In this document: piece after piece, positions 1-6,481 of the stretch
Layout: the number at the start of each line of letters is the position of its first letter
How positions within the stretch are numbered: position 1 is the stretch's first letter
NCBI GenBank assembly: GCA_007570915.1
Contig: RKSK01000202.1
Span: 1 to 20,542, forward strand
Reading direction: 5' to 3'
Length of the DNA stretch: 20,542 nucleotides
Source of the DNA: Cenarchaeum sp.
GTDB lineage: Archaea; Thermoproteota; Nitrososphaeria; Nitrososphaerales; Nitrosopumilaceae
Made by a program: the position numbers and the translations under genes
Notes under the pieces: generated by a model
The model's database searches: none
What the model was told of the DNA's origin: nothing
What the model saw: the letters and a program-made list of their open reading frames with translations, nothing else

Positions 1-554
1 GCGCGGCGGCCGTCAGGCGCCTCGTCGACGCGTTCTGCGACGTCCACTCGACGCGCGTCCTCGTCATCGCCGGGACCGGCAACAACGGCGGCGACGGCAT
101 GGTCATGGCGCGCCACCTCGCCGGCCTCGGCGCGCGCGTGCGAATCGCGCTGCTCGGCGACGAGTCGTCCATACGGACCGAGGAGGCGCGCTGGAACTGG
201 GGCCTCCTCTCGGCGATGCCCTCCGTAGAGCGCATCGGCGACTATGCCGCCGCCGGCGACGCCGAGATTATCATTGACGCGATCCTGGGGACCGGCGCCT
301 CGGGCAGCCCGCGCGAGCCGCACGCAAGCGCGATCTCGTTTGCCAACGCGTCGACCGCGTTCAGGCTGTCCGTCGACGTCCCCTCGGGCCTTGACGCGAC
401 GACCGGCGAGTCCCCCGCCGAGTGCGTAAAGGCCGACATGACAGTCACGTTCCACCGCCTCAAGTCGGGCATGGAGAGGCGCGCCGACGTGTGCGGGCGC
501 ACGTTCGTCGAGCGCATCGGCATTCCCCCCGAGGCCGAGGTCGGAGTCCTGTGA
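1..554 (+). CDS. nnrE: NAD(P)H-hydrate epimerase (YjeF N-terminal domain), 5'-truncated by window edge
   Basis: This enzyme epimerises damaged NAD(P)HX between its R and S forms for repair; it is cytosolic. The reading frame is open from position 3, so the start lies outside the window. Visible family motifs are GTGNNGGDGMVMARHL near the 5' end (nucleotide-binding loop), DAILGTGASG in the middle, SVDVPSGLDATTGE after that, and TVTFHRLKSGM near the C-terminus. These occur in the canonical order of the YjeF_N fold. No C-terminal NnrD dehydratase domain follows, so this copy is a single-domain epimerase, unlike the many archaeal and bacterial fusions. The TGA stop (552-554) overlaps the GTG start of the next gene (551-553), which suggests translational coupling. 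Family assignment is secure; the true N-terminus cannot be seen. Confidence 0.93.
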   Translation, partial: AAAVRRLVDAFCDVHSTRVLVIAGTGNNGGDGMVMARHLAGLGARVRIALLGDESSIRTEEARWNWGLLSAMPSVERIGDYAAAGDAEIIIDAILGTGASGSPREPHASAISFANASTAFRLSVDVPSGLDATTGESPAECVKADMTVTFHRLKSGMERRADVCGRTFVERIGIPPEAEVGVL

Positions 555-889
555 TCGTCCGCCAGGTTCCCGTCGGCGAGATGGCAAACTTTACGTATGT
601 CATCGCCGACGAGGCCACGCGCGAGGGCGTGGTCGTGGACCCCTCGTGGAACCTCGAACGCGTCGCCGCGGCGATCCGCGAGGAGGGCGTGCGCGTGGGC
701 CTCATCATAAACACGCACCACCACTTTGACCACACGACGGGCAACGCCGAGATGGCCCGCATGACGGGCGCGCCCATAGCGCAGCACCGCGAGTCGGGCC
801 TCGAGCGCTCGCGCGAGCTCTCCGGCGGGGACACCATCGACGTCGGCGGCTCGTCGCTGGGGGTCCTCCACACGCCGGGACTATGCTAG
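551..889 (+). pseudogene. Metallo-beta-lactamase-fold hydrolase, C-terminally truncated
   Basis: The GTG start at 551 overlaps the upstream stop as GTGA. The 112-aa product begins MIVRQVPVGEMANFTYVIAD and contains THHHFDHTTGN, the HxHxDH metal-binding motif of glyoxalase II-like hydrolases. It stops at VLHTPGLC, exactly where family members read HTPGHTPGS and supply the next metal-ligand histidine. Related proteins are roughly 200 aa, so about half the domain, including later ligands, is missing. Only 12 nt separate its TAG (887-889) from the first possible cobT start, so the lost part cannot lie downstream in another frame. A deletion that joined this gene to cobT is the simplest reading. 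It is probably inactive as a hydrolase. A sequencing error is less likely, because a whole segment rather than a base is missing. Confidence 0.8.
880..889 (+). promoter_or_regulatory. Putative TATA-like box for the cobT-like gene
   Basis: ACTATGCTAG is the only AT-richer stretch before the cobT-like gene. Its centre is about 27 nt upstream of the GTG at 911, matching the box-to-start spacing seen across this window. It coincides with the truncated end of the MBL gene. The call is weak because the box is not strongly TATA-like and the gene could be co-transcribed with nnrE. Confidence 0.35.
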
Positions 890-901
890 GCGGGTAGCGC
901 G

Positions 902-1972
902 TTGGGCGCCGTGGAGTTTCTCGGCGACGCCGGCGCGGCGCGCGAGGCGTCGTCGGCCCTGCGCGGGCCGAGGCCGCTCTTTGCGCTCGTCATGTCGCAC
1001 ACGCGCACGTGCGAGATCCCCGGCATATCCGCGGCCGGCGCCTCGCCGGCGGCAATGGCCATCACGCCGGCCGCCGACGCCGAGTACATACGCTACGGGC
1101 GCTGCAGGTCCGTCAGGGGCGTCCCCATGTCGCCGGGCGGCCTGCCCACTCCGGCGCTCATCACGCGCGCGGCCCTCGAGGCGGGCAGGATCCCGTCCAT
1201 GGCGATCAGCGCCGGCGCGGCGCGCGCGCCAGAGATGCCGCACCTCGACGCGGGCCTTCCCGTCGGCGAGGACATCTCGAGGCGGCCCGCAATGTCCGCC
1301 GAGACCGTCTCGCTTGCGCTCCGCCGCGGCGAGGACGCCGGCCGCCACGCCTCGGAGGTCGCCGGCTGTGTAATCATCGGCGAGAGCGTGCCCGGCGGGA
1401 CGACGACGGCGCTCGGCGTGATGCGCGCGCTCGGCGTGCCGGCCCGCGTCAGCTCTAGCATGCCGGAGAACCCCACGGCGCTAAAGGGGCGCGCCGTCGG
1501 GGCGGCCCTGGCCCGCCTGCGCGCCGGCCATGGCGCGCGCGAGGCCCTCGCCGAGGCCGGCGACCCAATGCTCGCCTTTGTGTGCGCCATGGCGGCTGCC
1601 GCCTCGCGCGAGTCCGGCGTCGTGCTCGCCGGCGGGACGCAGATGCTCGCGGCGCTCATGCTCTCGCGCCGGATATGCGCGCCGCGCGAGGGCGCCGTCG
1701 CCGTGGCCACGACGAGCTATGTCGCGCGCGACGCGTCGGCTAACTTTTCCGAGGTCGCCGCCGCCGAGTCAATCCCGGCGATCTCGGTGGATCCCGGCCT
1801 GGCCTCCTCGCGCGTAGCCGGCCTGCGCGCGTTCGCCGCGGGCCACGCAAAGGAGGGGGCCGGCGCGGGAGGCGCGGCGGCGGCCGCCGTCCTGGGCCGC
1901 GGCGTGGGGGCCTCCTCGTTGTGCGCGCTCGCCGAGGCCGAGTATGCGCGCGCGCTATCTCACCGTGACTGA
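902..1972 (+). CDS. cobT: Archaeal CobT-like nicotinate-nucleotide phosphoribosyltransferase family protein
   Basis: Members of the archaeal CobT-like family (UPF0284/TIGR00303 type) are thought to activate the lower ligand base, or a related base, by transfer of ribose phosphate from nicotinate mononucleotide during cobamide assembly. The 356-aa length fits the family. Landmarks are PLFALVMSHTRTCEIPGISA near residue 25, a central VIIGESVPGGTTTALGVMRA glycine-rich phosphate-binding segment, PENPTALKG, and VLAGGTQMLAAL near residue 245. The TTG at 902 is the longest start in the open frame; the GTG at 911 is an attractive alternative, since a box at 880-889 lies 27 nt before it. The 3' end overlaps the convergent glmS stop by 18 nt. 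Enzymatic specificity has not been established for every archaeal member, so the exact reaction is inferred. Confidence 0.82.
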   Translation: MGAVEFLGDAGAAREASSALRGPRPLFALVMSHTRTCEIPGISAAGASPAAMAITPAADAEYIRYGRCRSVRGVPMSPGGLPTPALITRAALEAGRIPSMAISAGAARAPEMPHLDAGLPVGEDISRRPAMSAETVSLALRRGEDAGRHASEVAGCVIIGESVPGGTTTALGVMRALGVPARVSSSMPENPTALKGRAVGAALARLRAGHGAREALAEAGDPMLAFVCAMAAAASRESGVVLAGGTQMLAALMLSRRICAPREGAVAVATTSYVARDASANFSEVAAAESIPAISVDPGLASSRVAGLRAFAAGHAKEGAGAGGAAAAAVLGRGVGASSLCALAEAEYARALSHRD

Positions 1973-3703
1973 CTTTGCGAGGTTTCTCGGGTGGTCCGGG
2001 TCCGTGTCGCGCTCTAGCGCCGTATAGTACGCGACCAGCTGCGCGGGGACGATCTCGGCCAGGGGGTACATCCACCCCTCGCACTCGGGTATGCGCAGCC
2101 ACTCGTCGTACTCGCCGGCGTCCGCCGTGTCAATGCCGATCGTGCGCGCCCCGCGCGCGCGTATCTTTGCGGCGTCTGACAGCGCGTCCTCGTGCGTGGG
2201 CCCCGGCGGGTTTATGACGATGACGCGCGATCTCGCGTCAAGGAGCGCTAGGGGGCCGTGCTTTAGCTCGCCGCCGTGCATCGCCTCGGCGTGTATGTAG
2301 GCGAGCTCCTTTAGCTTTAGGGCCGCCTCGGAGGCTATCGCATAGTGGACGCCGCGCCCGAGCACGTACACGTCATCCATGTCGCGCAGGCCCGCGGCGA
2401 CCCCCCTCGCGCGCCTGTCGCACTCTAGCGCGCCGGCGAGCGCGCGCGAGACGGCGGCCATGTCCACGCGCGGCCCGCCGAGCTCGGCGGTGATCCTGTG
2501 GAGCGCGGCGAGCTGCGACGTGAAGCTCTTTGTCGCCGCGACGCCGATCTCCGGCCCGCAGTTGATCCTGACGACCTGCGCGGACTCGCGCGCAAGCGAG
2601 GACGACGGGTGGTTGACTAGCGAGACCACCGATACGCCCGCCGCGGAGGCGAGGCGCGCGGCCTCGAGCATGTCGGCGCTCTCGCCGCTCTGCGATATGG
2701 CGAGCATGACGCCCCCCGAGAGCGAGTGCGCATGCACGGGAAGCTCGCTTGCGACGATGACCTCGGCCCTTATGCCCGCATGCGCCGAGAGGAGGTGCTT
2801 TGCGACGATCGCCGCGTTGTGGCTCGTGCCGCTCCCCACGACATAGACCGTCTTGGCCCCCGCTATGGCCCGTGCCGCGGCGGCTATTGCCCGCTCGTCG
2901 CCGCCGGCGCCGATGATCGACGTGGGCTGCTCGGATATCTCCTTTAGCGTATAGTGCGCATAGTCGCCCTTGTATATGCCGGCGAGCTCGCGCGAGACCT
3001 TTGTGACGCGGGCCTCGGCCGGTGCCCCGTCCGCACCGTACACGGCAAGGCCGCCGCCGTCGATGACCACAATGTTCCCGTCGCCGACGTATATCGCGTC
3101 GTCCGTGTACTCGACGAACCCCAGCACGTCGCTTGACACATAGTGCTCGCCGTCGCCGACGCCGACTATGAGCGGCGCGCGGCGCCTTGCCGCCGCTATC
3201 GTCCCGTCATCAAGCAGGGCGGCAAACGCATAGTGGCCCTCGAGCGCGGCGACGGTGCGCATGACGGCGCCCCTGGCGCCCCCCTCGCCGCCGAGCTCGG
3301 ACTCGAGGAGGTTTGCGATCACCTCGCTGTCCGTCTCGCTCGCAAACCTGTGCCCGCGCGCCTCGAGGGACCCCCTGAGGGCCTCAAAGTTGGTTATCGA
3401 GCCGTTGTGGACTATGGCCACGCGCGCGCCGCTCGAGGCGTGCGGGTGCGCGTTTGCCCCCGTGGGCGCCCCCTGCGTGGCCCACCGCGTGTGGCCGATG
3501 CCGGCGTGGCCGGGCAGCGCGTCGAGGCGCAGCGAGTCGTTGACGCCGTCGACCCTGCCGACGCCCTTTTTGACGAGGATGCGCCCGCCGGACCCCGTCG
3601 CGACGCCCACGCTGTCATACCCGCGGTACTCCATGCGGCGCAGGCCACCGACGAGGACGCGCGCGGCGGGCCGCGGCCCCCTGTACCCTATTATCGAGCA
3701 CAT
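1955..3703 (-). CDS. glmS: Glutamine--fructose-6-phosphate aminotransferase (isomerizing)
   Basis: The enzyme makes glucosamine-6-phosphate from fructose-6-phosphate and glutamine, the entry to UDP-GlcNAc and surface glycans. The 582-aa protein starts MCSIIGYRG, with Cys2 as the N-terminal nucleophile. It keeps HTRWATQGAPTGANAHPH, the IVHNGSITN glutamine-site segment and SETDSEVIAN in the glutaminase half (about residues 1-230). Two SIS sugar-isomerase domains follow: VYVVGSGTSHNAA, AISQSGESADM and EIGVAATKSF, then VYVLGRGVHYAIASEAALKLKE with HAEAMHGGELKHGPLAL. The C-terminus NLAKSVTVR is the family ending. It lies 43 nt behind rps4 on the same strand with its own AT-rich box, so it may be transcribed both with the ribosomal genes and alone. 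The stop region overlaps cobT convergently. Confidence 0.97.
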   Translation of the reverse strand: MCSIIGYRGPRPAARVLVGGLRRMEYRGYDSVGVATGSGGRILVKKGVGRVDGVNDSLRLDALPGHAGIGHTRWATQGAPTGANAHPHASSGARVAIVHNGSITNFEALRGSLEARGHRFASETDSEVIANLLESELGGEGGARGAVMRTVAALEGHYAFAALLDDGTIAAARRRAPLIVGVGDGEHYVSSDVLGFVEYTDDAIYVGDGNIVVIDGGGLAVYGADGAPAEARVTKVSRELAGIYKGDYAHYTLKEISEQPTSIIGAGGDERAIAAAARAIAGAKTVYVVGSGTSHNAAIVAKHLLSAHAGIRAEVIVASELPVHAHSLSGGVMLAISQSGESADMLEAARLASAAGVSVVSLVNHPSSSLARESAQVVRINCGPEIGVAATKSFTSQLAALHRITAELGGPRVDMAAVSRALAGALECDRRARGVAAGLRDMDDVYVLGRGVHYAIASEAALKLKELAYIHAEAMHGGELKHGPLALLDARSRVIVINPPGPTHEDALSDAAKIRARGARTIGIDTADAGEYDEWLRIPECEGWMYPLAEIVPAQLVAYYTALERDTDPDHPRNLAKSVTVR

Positions 3704-3726
3704 TGGCGCGCCGCAGGCGCCACGGG

Positions 3727-3734
3727 GTTAAGTG
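3727..3734 (-). promoter_or_regulatory. TATA-like box of glmS
   Basis: CACTTAAC on the minus strand, inside the 43-nt rps4-glmS gap, is centred about 27 nt before the glmS ATG. The spacing predicts a leaderless or nearly leaderless glmS transcript. Confidence 0.5.
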
Positions 3735-3746
3735 TATTTGCGCGCG

Positions 3747-4544
3747 TCAGGGCGCGCGCTCGGCCGGCGCGCCGCCCTGCGCGCCGGGAGCCTCCTGCGC
3801 GCCGGGAGCCTCCTGCGCGCCGGGAGCCTCCTGCGCGCCGGGAGCCTCCTGCGCGCCGCCCCCGCCGCCGGGTGCGGCCTCTTTTGCCGCCTCTGCCTCA
3901 CCGGCCGCGCGCGCGGCGGCGGCCGCCTCGTCGGCGCGCACCAGGCCGTCAGCCGGCGCGGGATCGCCGGGCGCCGCCCCCGCGTCCTCGCCGTCCCCCT
4001 GTTCCGCGTCGGCGCCGGCCGACTCCTCCTTTGCGAGCCTCCTGTTGGCCTCCAGGACGGCCTCAAGCGGCGAGCCTGGAAGCAGGCGCACGCTGCCCTC
4101 CTCCTCTACTGTCACGGTGTATGACGGTATGTCGACGATCCTCTCTCCTATCATGACGTGCCCGTGGACGACGGCCTGCCTCGCCTGGTATGGCGTCCTA
4201 AAGTCCATCTTTTTCATCACAATGCTCTGCAGCCGGCGCGCGAGCACGTCATGGACCTGCAGGTTTAGCACGTCGTCTAGCCCCGAGCCGGGCTTTACGA
4301 GGCCGATCCTCTCAAGCGACCGTATGAGGACAGGCTCGCGCTCCCCCCTGGCCTCCTCGCCTAGGGCCAGCAGTGACCGGGCCTGCTGCCTTAGCCGCGA
4401 GAGCTCGGTGCGCGCCTTCCAGAGCTCGCGCTTTGTGCGGAGGCCGAATCCGCCGAGCGTCTTCAGCTCGTCCATCTTTAGGTCATAGTTTAGCGGCCTC
4501 TTTGGCTTTCTCCACGTGCGCCTTGGGTACCTTGGATCCCCCAC
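3747..4544 (-). CDS. rps4: 30S ribosomal protein S4 (uS4) with long low-complexity C-terminal tail
   Basis: uS4 binds 16S rRNA early in small-subunit assembly. The N-terminus GDPRYPRRTWRKPKRPLNY and LKTLGGFGLRTKRELWKA are typical of archaeal uS4. The S4 RNA-binding domain lies around residues 95-160 (VHDVLARRLQSIVMKK, then YQARQAVVHGHVMIGERIVD). The start is GTG at 4544, 6 nt after the rps13 stop, so the pair is an operon. Archaeal uS4 is usually under about 200 aa; this one is 265 aa. The extra roughly 80 residues are an Ala/Glu/Gly/Pro-rich tail that ends in an array of the hexapeptide EAPGAQ encoded by 18-bp tandem repeats. The core is certain; the tail is unlikely to contact rRNA in the usual way and was probably grown by repeat expansion. 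Confidence 0.95.
   Translation of the reverse strand: MGDPRYPRRTWRKPKRPLNYDLKMDELKTLGGFGLRTKRELWKARTELSRLRQQARSLLALGEEARGEREPVLIRSLERIGLVKPGSGLDDVLNLQVHDVLARRLQSIVMKKMDFRTPYQARQAVVHGHVMIGERIVDIPSYTVTVEEEGSVRLLPGSPLEAVLEANRRLAKEESAGADAEQGDGEDAGAAPGDPAPADGLVRADEAAAAARAAGEAEAAKEAAPGGGGGAQEAPGAQEAPGAQEAPGAQEAPGAQGGAPAERAP
3777..3858 (-). repeat. 18-bp tandem repeat in the 3' end of rps4
   Basis: Four identical copies of an 18-bp unit (plus strand ctgcgcgccgggagcctc) at 3777-3794, 3795-3812, 3813-3830 and 3831-3848 are followed by a 10-bp partial copy. On the coding strand each encodes EAPGAQ, so copy-number changes stay in frame. Perfect identity suggests recent expansion by slippage. Confidence 0.95.
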
Positions 4545-4550
4545 GCCGGC

Positions 4551-5135
4551 CTACCCCTTTTTCTCCTCGGGCGCCGCCTTTGCGCCGGCCGCCTTTGCGT
4601 CCGCCCCCTTTGCCGCGTCGGCCGCCGGCGCCGCGGCCTCTGCGGCGCCGGCGGCCGTCACGTCGCCGGACTTGGCGGGCTGGACCTTGCCCCCCTTTGC
4701 GACGCCGACTGCGCCGCCCTTGCGCCCCGTCGTGCGCGTGCGCTGGCCGCGGACCTTTAGGCCATAGGTGTAGCGGTAGCCGCGCCAGCTGCCCAGGGCC
4801 TTTTCGCGCTCGACGTCGTTTCTCACGGTAAACTCGATGTCAGACGTCAGGAGGTGCCTGTCCGAGCCGGTCTCGATGTCCTTGCGGCGGTTGAGAAACC
4901 ATGCCGGAAACCCCGCCTTGAGCGGGTCCTTGAGGAGGGCCTCGATCCTCCCCACGTCCTGGTCCGAGACGAGGCCCATGCTCGTCGCGGGGCTGATCCC
5001 CAGCGTGTCCAGGATCGCCAGGGCAAAGCTGCGGCCCACGCCGCGGACCTGCGCGAGGCCCACGAGGACCTTCTTGTCGCCCGGTATGTCGTTCCCGATG
5101 ATCCTCACGATGTGCTTGTACTCTTGCGCGCTCAA
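4551..5135 (-). CDS. rps13: 30S ribosomal protein S13 (uS13) with Ala/Lys-rich C-terminal extension
   Basis: uS13 sits in the small-subunit head and contacts the P-site tRNA and the large subunit. The start is TTG at 5135, giving MSAQEYKHIVRIIGNDIPGD, the typical archaeal beginning; an AT-rich box 29 nt upstream supports it. Further landmarks are VGLAQVRGVGRSFALAIL (helix-two-turns-helix) and the RGYRYTYGLKVRGQRTRTTG segment, the most conserved part of the family. Normal archaeal length is near 150 aa; this protein has 194 aa. The last roughly 45 residues form an Ala-rich tail (AAPAADAAKGADAKAAGAK) ending in EEKKG. It is the first gene of an rps13-rps4(-glmS) unit. The usual archaeal third partner, rps11, is not here but about 6 kb away on the other strand. 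Confidence 0.95.
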   Translation of the reverse strand: MSAQEYKHIVRIIGNDIPGDKKVLVGLAQVRGVGRSFALAILDTLGISPATSMGLVSDQDVGRIEALLKDPLKAGFPAWFLNRRKDIETGSDRHLLTSDIEFTVRNDVEREKALGSWRGYRYTYGLKVRGQRTRTTGRKGGAVGVAKGGKVQPAKSGDVTAAGAAEAAAPAADAAKGADAKAAGAKAAPEEKKG

Positions 5136-5160
5136 GCGCCGCGGGGGCCGCGCGCGCCCG

Positions 5161-5167
5161 TTAAAAA
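5161..5167 (-). promoter_or_regulatory. TATA-like box of the rps13-rps4 operon
   Basis: TTTTTAA on the minus strand is centred 29 nt upstream of the rps13 TTG in otherwise GC-only sequence. Confidence 0.6.
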
Positions 5168-5197
5168 CCCTACCGGGGCGGGGCGCGCGGGGGTGGG

Positions 5198-5288
5198 TAG
5201 CCCGGCCCAGATTCGAACTGGGGTTGAGGGCTCCAAAGGCCCCCGTGCTTGACCGCTACACTCGGCGGACTCGCGCCTCTACCGGGCT
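5198..5288 (-). tRNA. tRNA-Gln (anticodon TTG) with an 18-nt insertion before the D-arm
   Basis: On the minus strand the acceptor strand AGCCCGG (5288-5282) pairs with CCGGGCT (5205-5199), with A73 at 5198. The T-arm is CCCAG-TTCGAAT-CTGGG. The anticodon arm is GGGGC-CTTTGGA-GCCCT, giving anticodon TTG. The D-arm is GTGT-AGCGGTCAA-GCAC (starting at 5261). An A1:U72 pair and this body match archaeal tRNA-Gln. Between acceptor and D-arm there are 20 nt (5281-5262) instead of 2, so 18 nt are extra. These contain GGCG...CGCC (5277-5274 with 5267-5264), a small hairpin. An excised intron at a non-anticodon site is the likely explanation; removal leaves a normal 73-nt tRNA. CCA is not encoded. Confidence 0.88.
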
Positions 5289-5316
5289 GCCGGGCGGCGG
5301 GGCGCCGGATGGCCCC

Positions 5317-5323
5317 CTAAATG
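5317..5323 (-). promoter_or_regulatory. TATA-like box of tRNA-Gln
   Basis: CATTTAG on the minus strand is about 32 nt before the tRNA 5' end. It is the only AT-rich word in the 100-nt gap up to the next gene, which otherwise shows nothing recognisable. Confidence 0.4.
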
Positions 5324-5388
5324 ACACTTTGCGCGCCGGGGCGGGCGCGACCGGGGGCGGCGCCCCCCGGCGGCCCCCGCGCGGGCCC

Positions 5389-6417
5389 TCAGCGCGCGAT
5401 CCCAATGGCGCGGGCAAGCACGTCATAGGGGTCGACCATCGACGCTCGCGCCCTGGCCGCGCGCGCCCTGTGGGCCGAGCGCGGCGAGGCGAGGAGGCGC
5501 CGGGCCGCCGCGCCAATGGCCCGCGGCCCGCGCGCGCGGACCGCGAGGCCCGCCCGCACGACATAGCGCTCATAGTGGTTTGGCACCGCGTCAAAGGATA
5601 TCGTCGGGACGCCGAGGAGCGCGGCCTCGGACGTCATTGTCCCGCCGGAGCCCACAAACAGGTCGGCGTTCTCGAGCAGGTGCTTGCCGTCAAAGCTCAT
5701 CTCCACGACGCGCGCGCCGCGCGGCGCGCCTGCGCGCAGGCGCTCCAGCTGCGGCCTGTACCTGGCCAGGACAAGGACCTGCGCGCCCTCAATGGCGCAG
5801 AGCTCGCGGATTGCCGGGAGTATCGGCCGCGCGCCAGAGACGTACGCGGCCTCCTCCTCGACTGGCCTCACGAGTATCGTTTTCTTTCCGCGCGTTACGG
5901 GCAGCGCGCGCGTCCGCGCGGCGCGCCGCATGACCGTCTGCGCGCCGTCTATGGCCCTGTACTGTATGACGTCGCGCGCGGCTATGCCAAAGCGCGTCAG
6001 GTCAGACTTTGGCACGACCCATGGGACCATGACCTTGTGCAGCAGCGGAACCGTCAGCCGCATTGCCGCAGTCGCGTGGGGCGCGTCGGTGAAAGCATAG
6101 TGCCGGACGCCGAGGCCAAAGGAGACGCGCGCGGCCTCTGGCGAGCAGCAGCTCACCGTGGCGTCAGGCCCAAACCTCCTGACGGGGCCTATGAGGAGGC
6201 GCGCCCTCTCGGCGCTTGCCAGGAGCTTTTTGGCCCTGTCGCCCCCGCCGTGCCTGCCGACAACGCGCAGTCCAAACCCGCGTATCCTCGCCAGGCCCGT
6301 GGCCTCGCCGTAGCGCCTTGACGTGCACAGGACGTCGTGGCGGCGGCGCAGCCTCCGGGCCATGGGCTCAAAGAAGACCACCTGCTTTGGCGTGAGCACG
6401 TCAAACCATATCCTCAA
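5389..6417 (-). CDS. DUF354 family predicted glycosyltransferase
   Basis: The 342-aa protein begins MRIWFDVLTPKQVVFFEPMARRL, the signature opening of DUF354 archaeal proteins, which resemble GT-B glycosyltransferases and UDP-GlcNAc 2-epimerase-like folds. A late GGTMTSEAALLGVPTISFDAV segment around residue 260 is the nucleotide-sugar binding loop expected in the second Rossmann half, and a LLENADLFVGSGG stretch precedes it. The start is TTG at 6417, 28 nt downstream of an AT-rich box. It shares a 64-nt intergenic region with a divergent Rossmann-fold gene; both may act on sugar nucleotides, and GlmS nearby would feed the same pool. The substrate is unknown. No signal peptide or membrane segment is seen. 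Confidence 0.85.
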   Translation of the reverse strand: MRIWFDVLTPKQVVFFEPMARRLRRRHDVLCTSRRYGEATGLARIRGFGLRVVGRHGGGDRAKKLLASAERARLLIGPVRRFGPDATVSCCSPEAARVSFGLGVRHYAFTDAPHATAAMRLTVPLLHKVMVPWVVPKSDLTRFGIAARDVIQYRAIDGAQTVMRRAARTRALPVTRGKKTILVRPVEEEAAYVSGARPILPAIRELCAIEGAQVLVLARYRPQLERLRAGAPRGARVVEMSFDGKHLLENADLFVGSGGTMTSEAALLGVPTISFDAVPNHYERYVVRAGLAVRARGPRAIGAAARRLLASPRSAHRARAARARASMVDPYDVLARAIGIAR

Positions 6418-6440
6418 TGGGCGCGAGCCTGCGCGGCGGG

Positions 6441-6458
6441 CTTAAATAAGTTTTATTG
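6441..6458. promoter_or_regulatory. Divergent promoter: back-to-back TATA-like boxes
   Basis: Minus box CTTATTTAAG (6450-6441) is centred 28 nt before the TTG at 6417. Plus box TTTTATTG (6451-6458) is centred 27 nt before the GTG at 6482. The two boxes abut without a spacer, so one TBP/TFB binding region probably fires both ways, or the two directions compete. Both transcripts would be leaderless. Confidence 0.7.
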
Positions 6459-6481
6459 GGACCGGCGCGGCGGGGGCGCCG

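Noticed and set aside
3777..3858. Tandem repeats in rps4, rps11 and upstream of dnaK as CRISPR arrays
   Set aside because: Units are in-frame coding repeats without variable spacers; no CRISPR-like array or cas gene is present.
3143..4156. Plus-strand open frame over glmS and rps4
   Set aside because: Antisense shadow with Pro/Arg repeats from the 18-bp array; no motifs.
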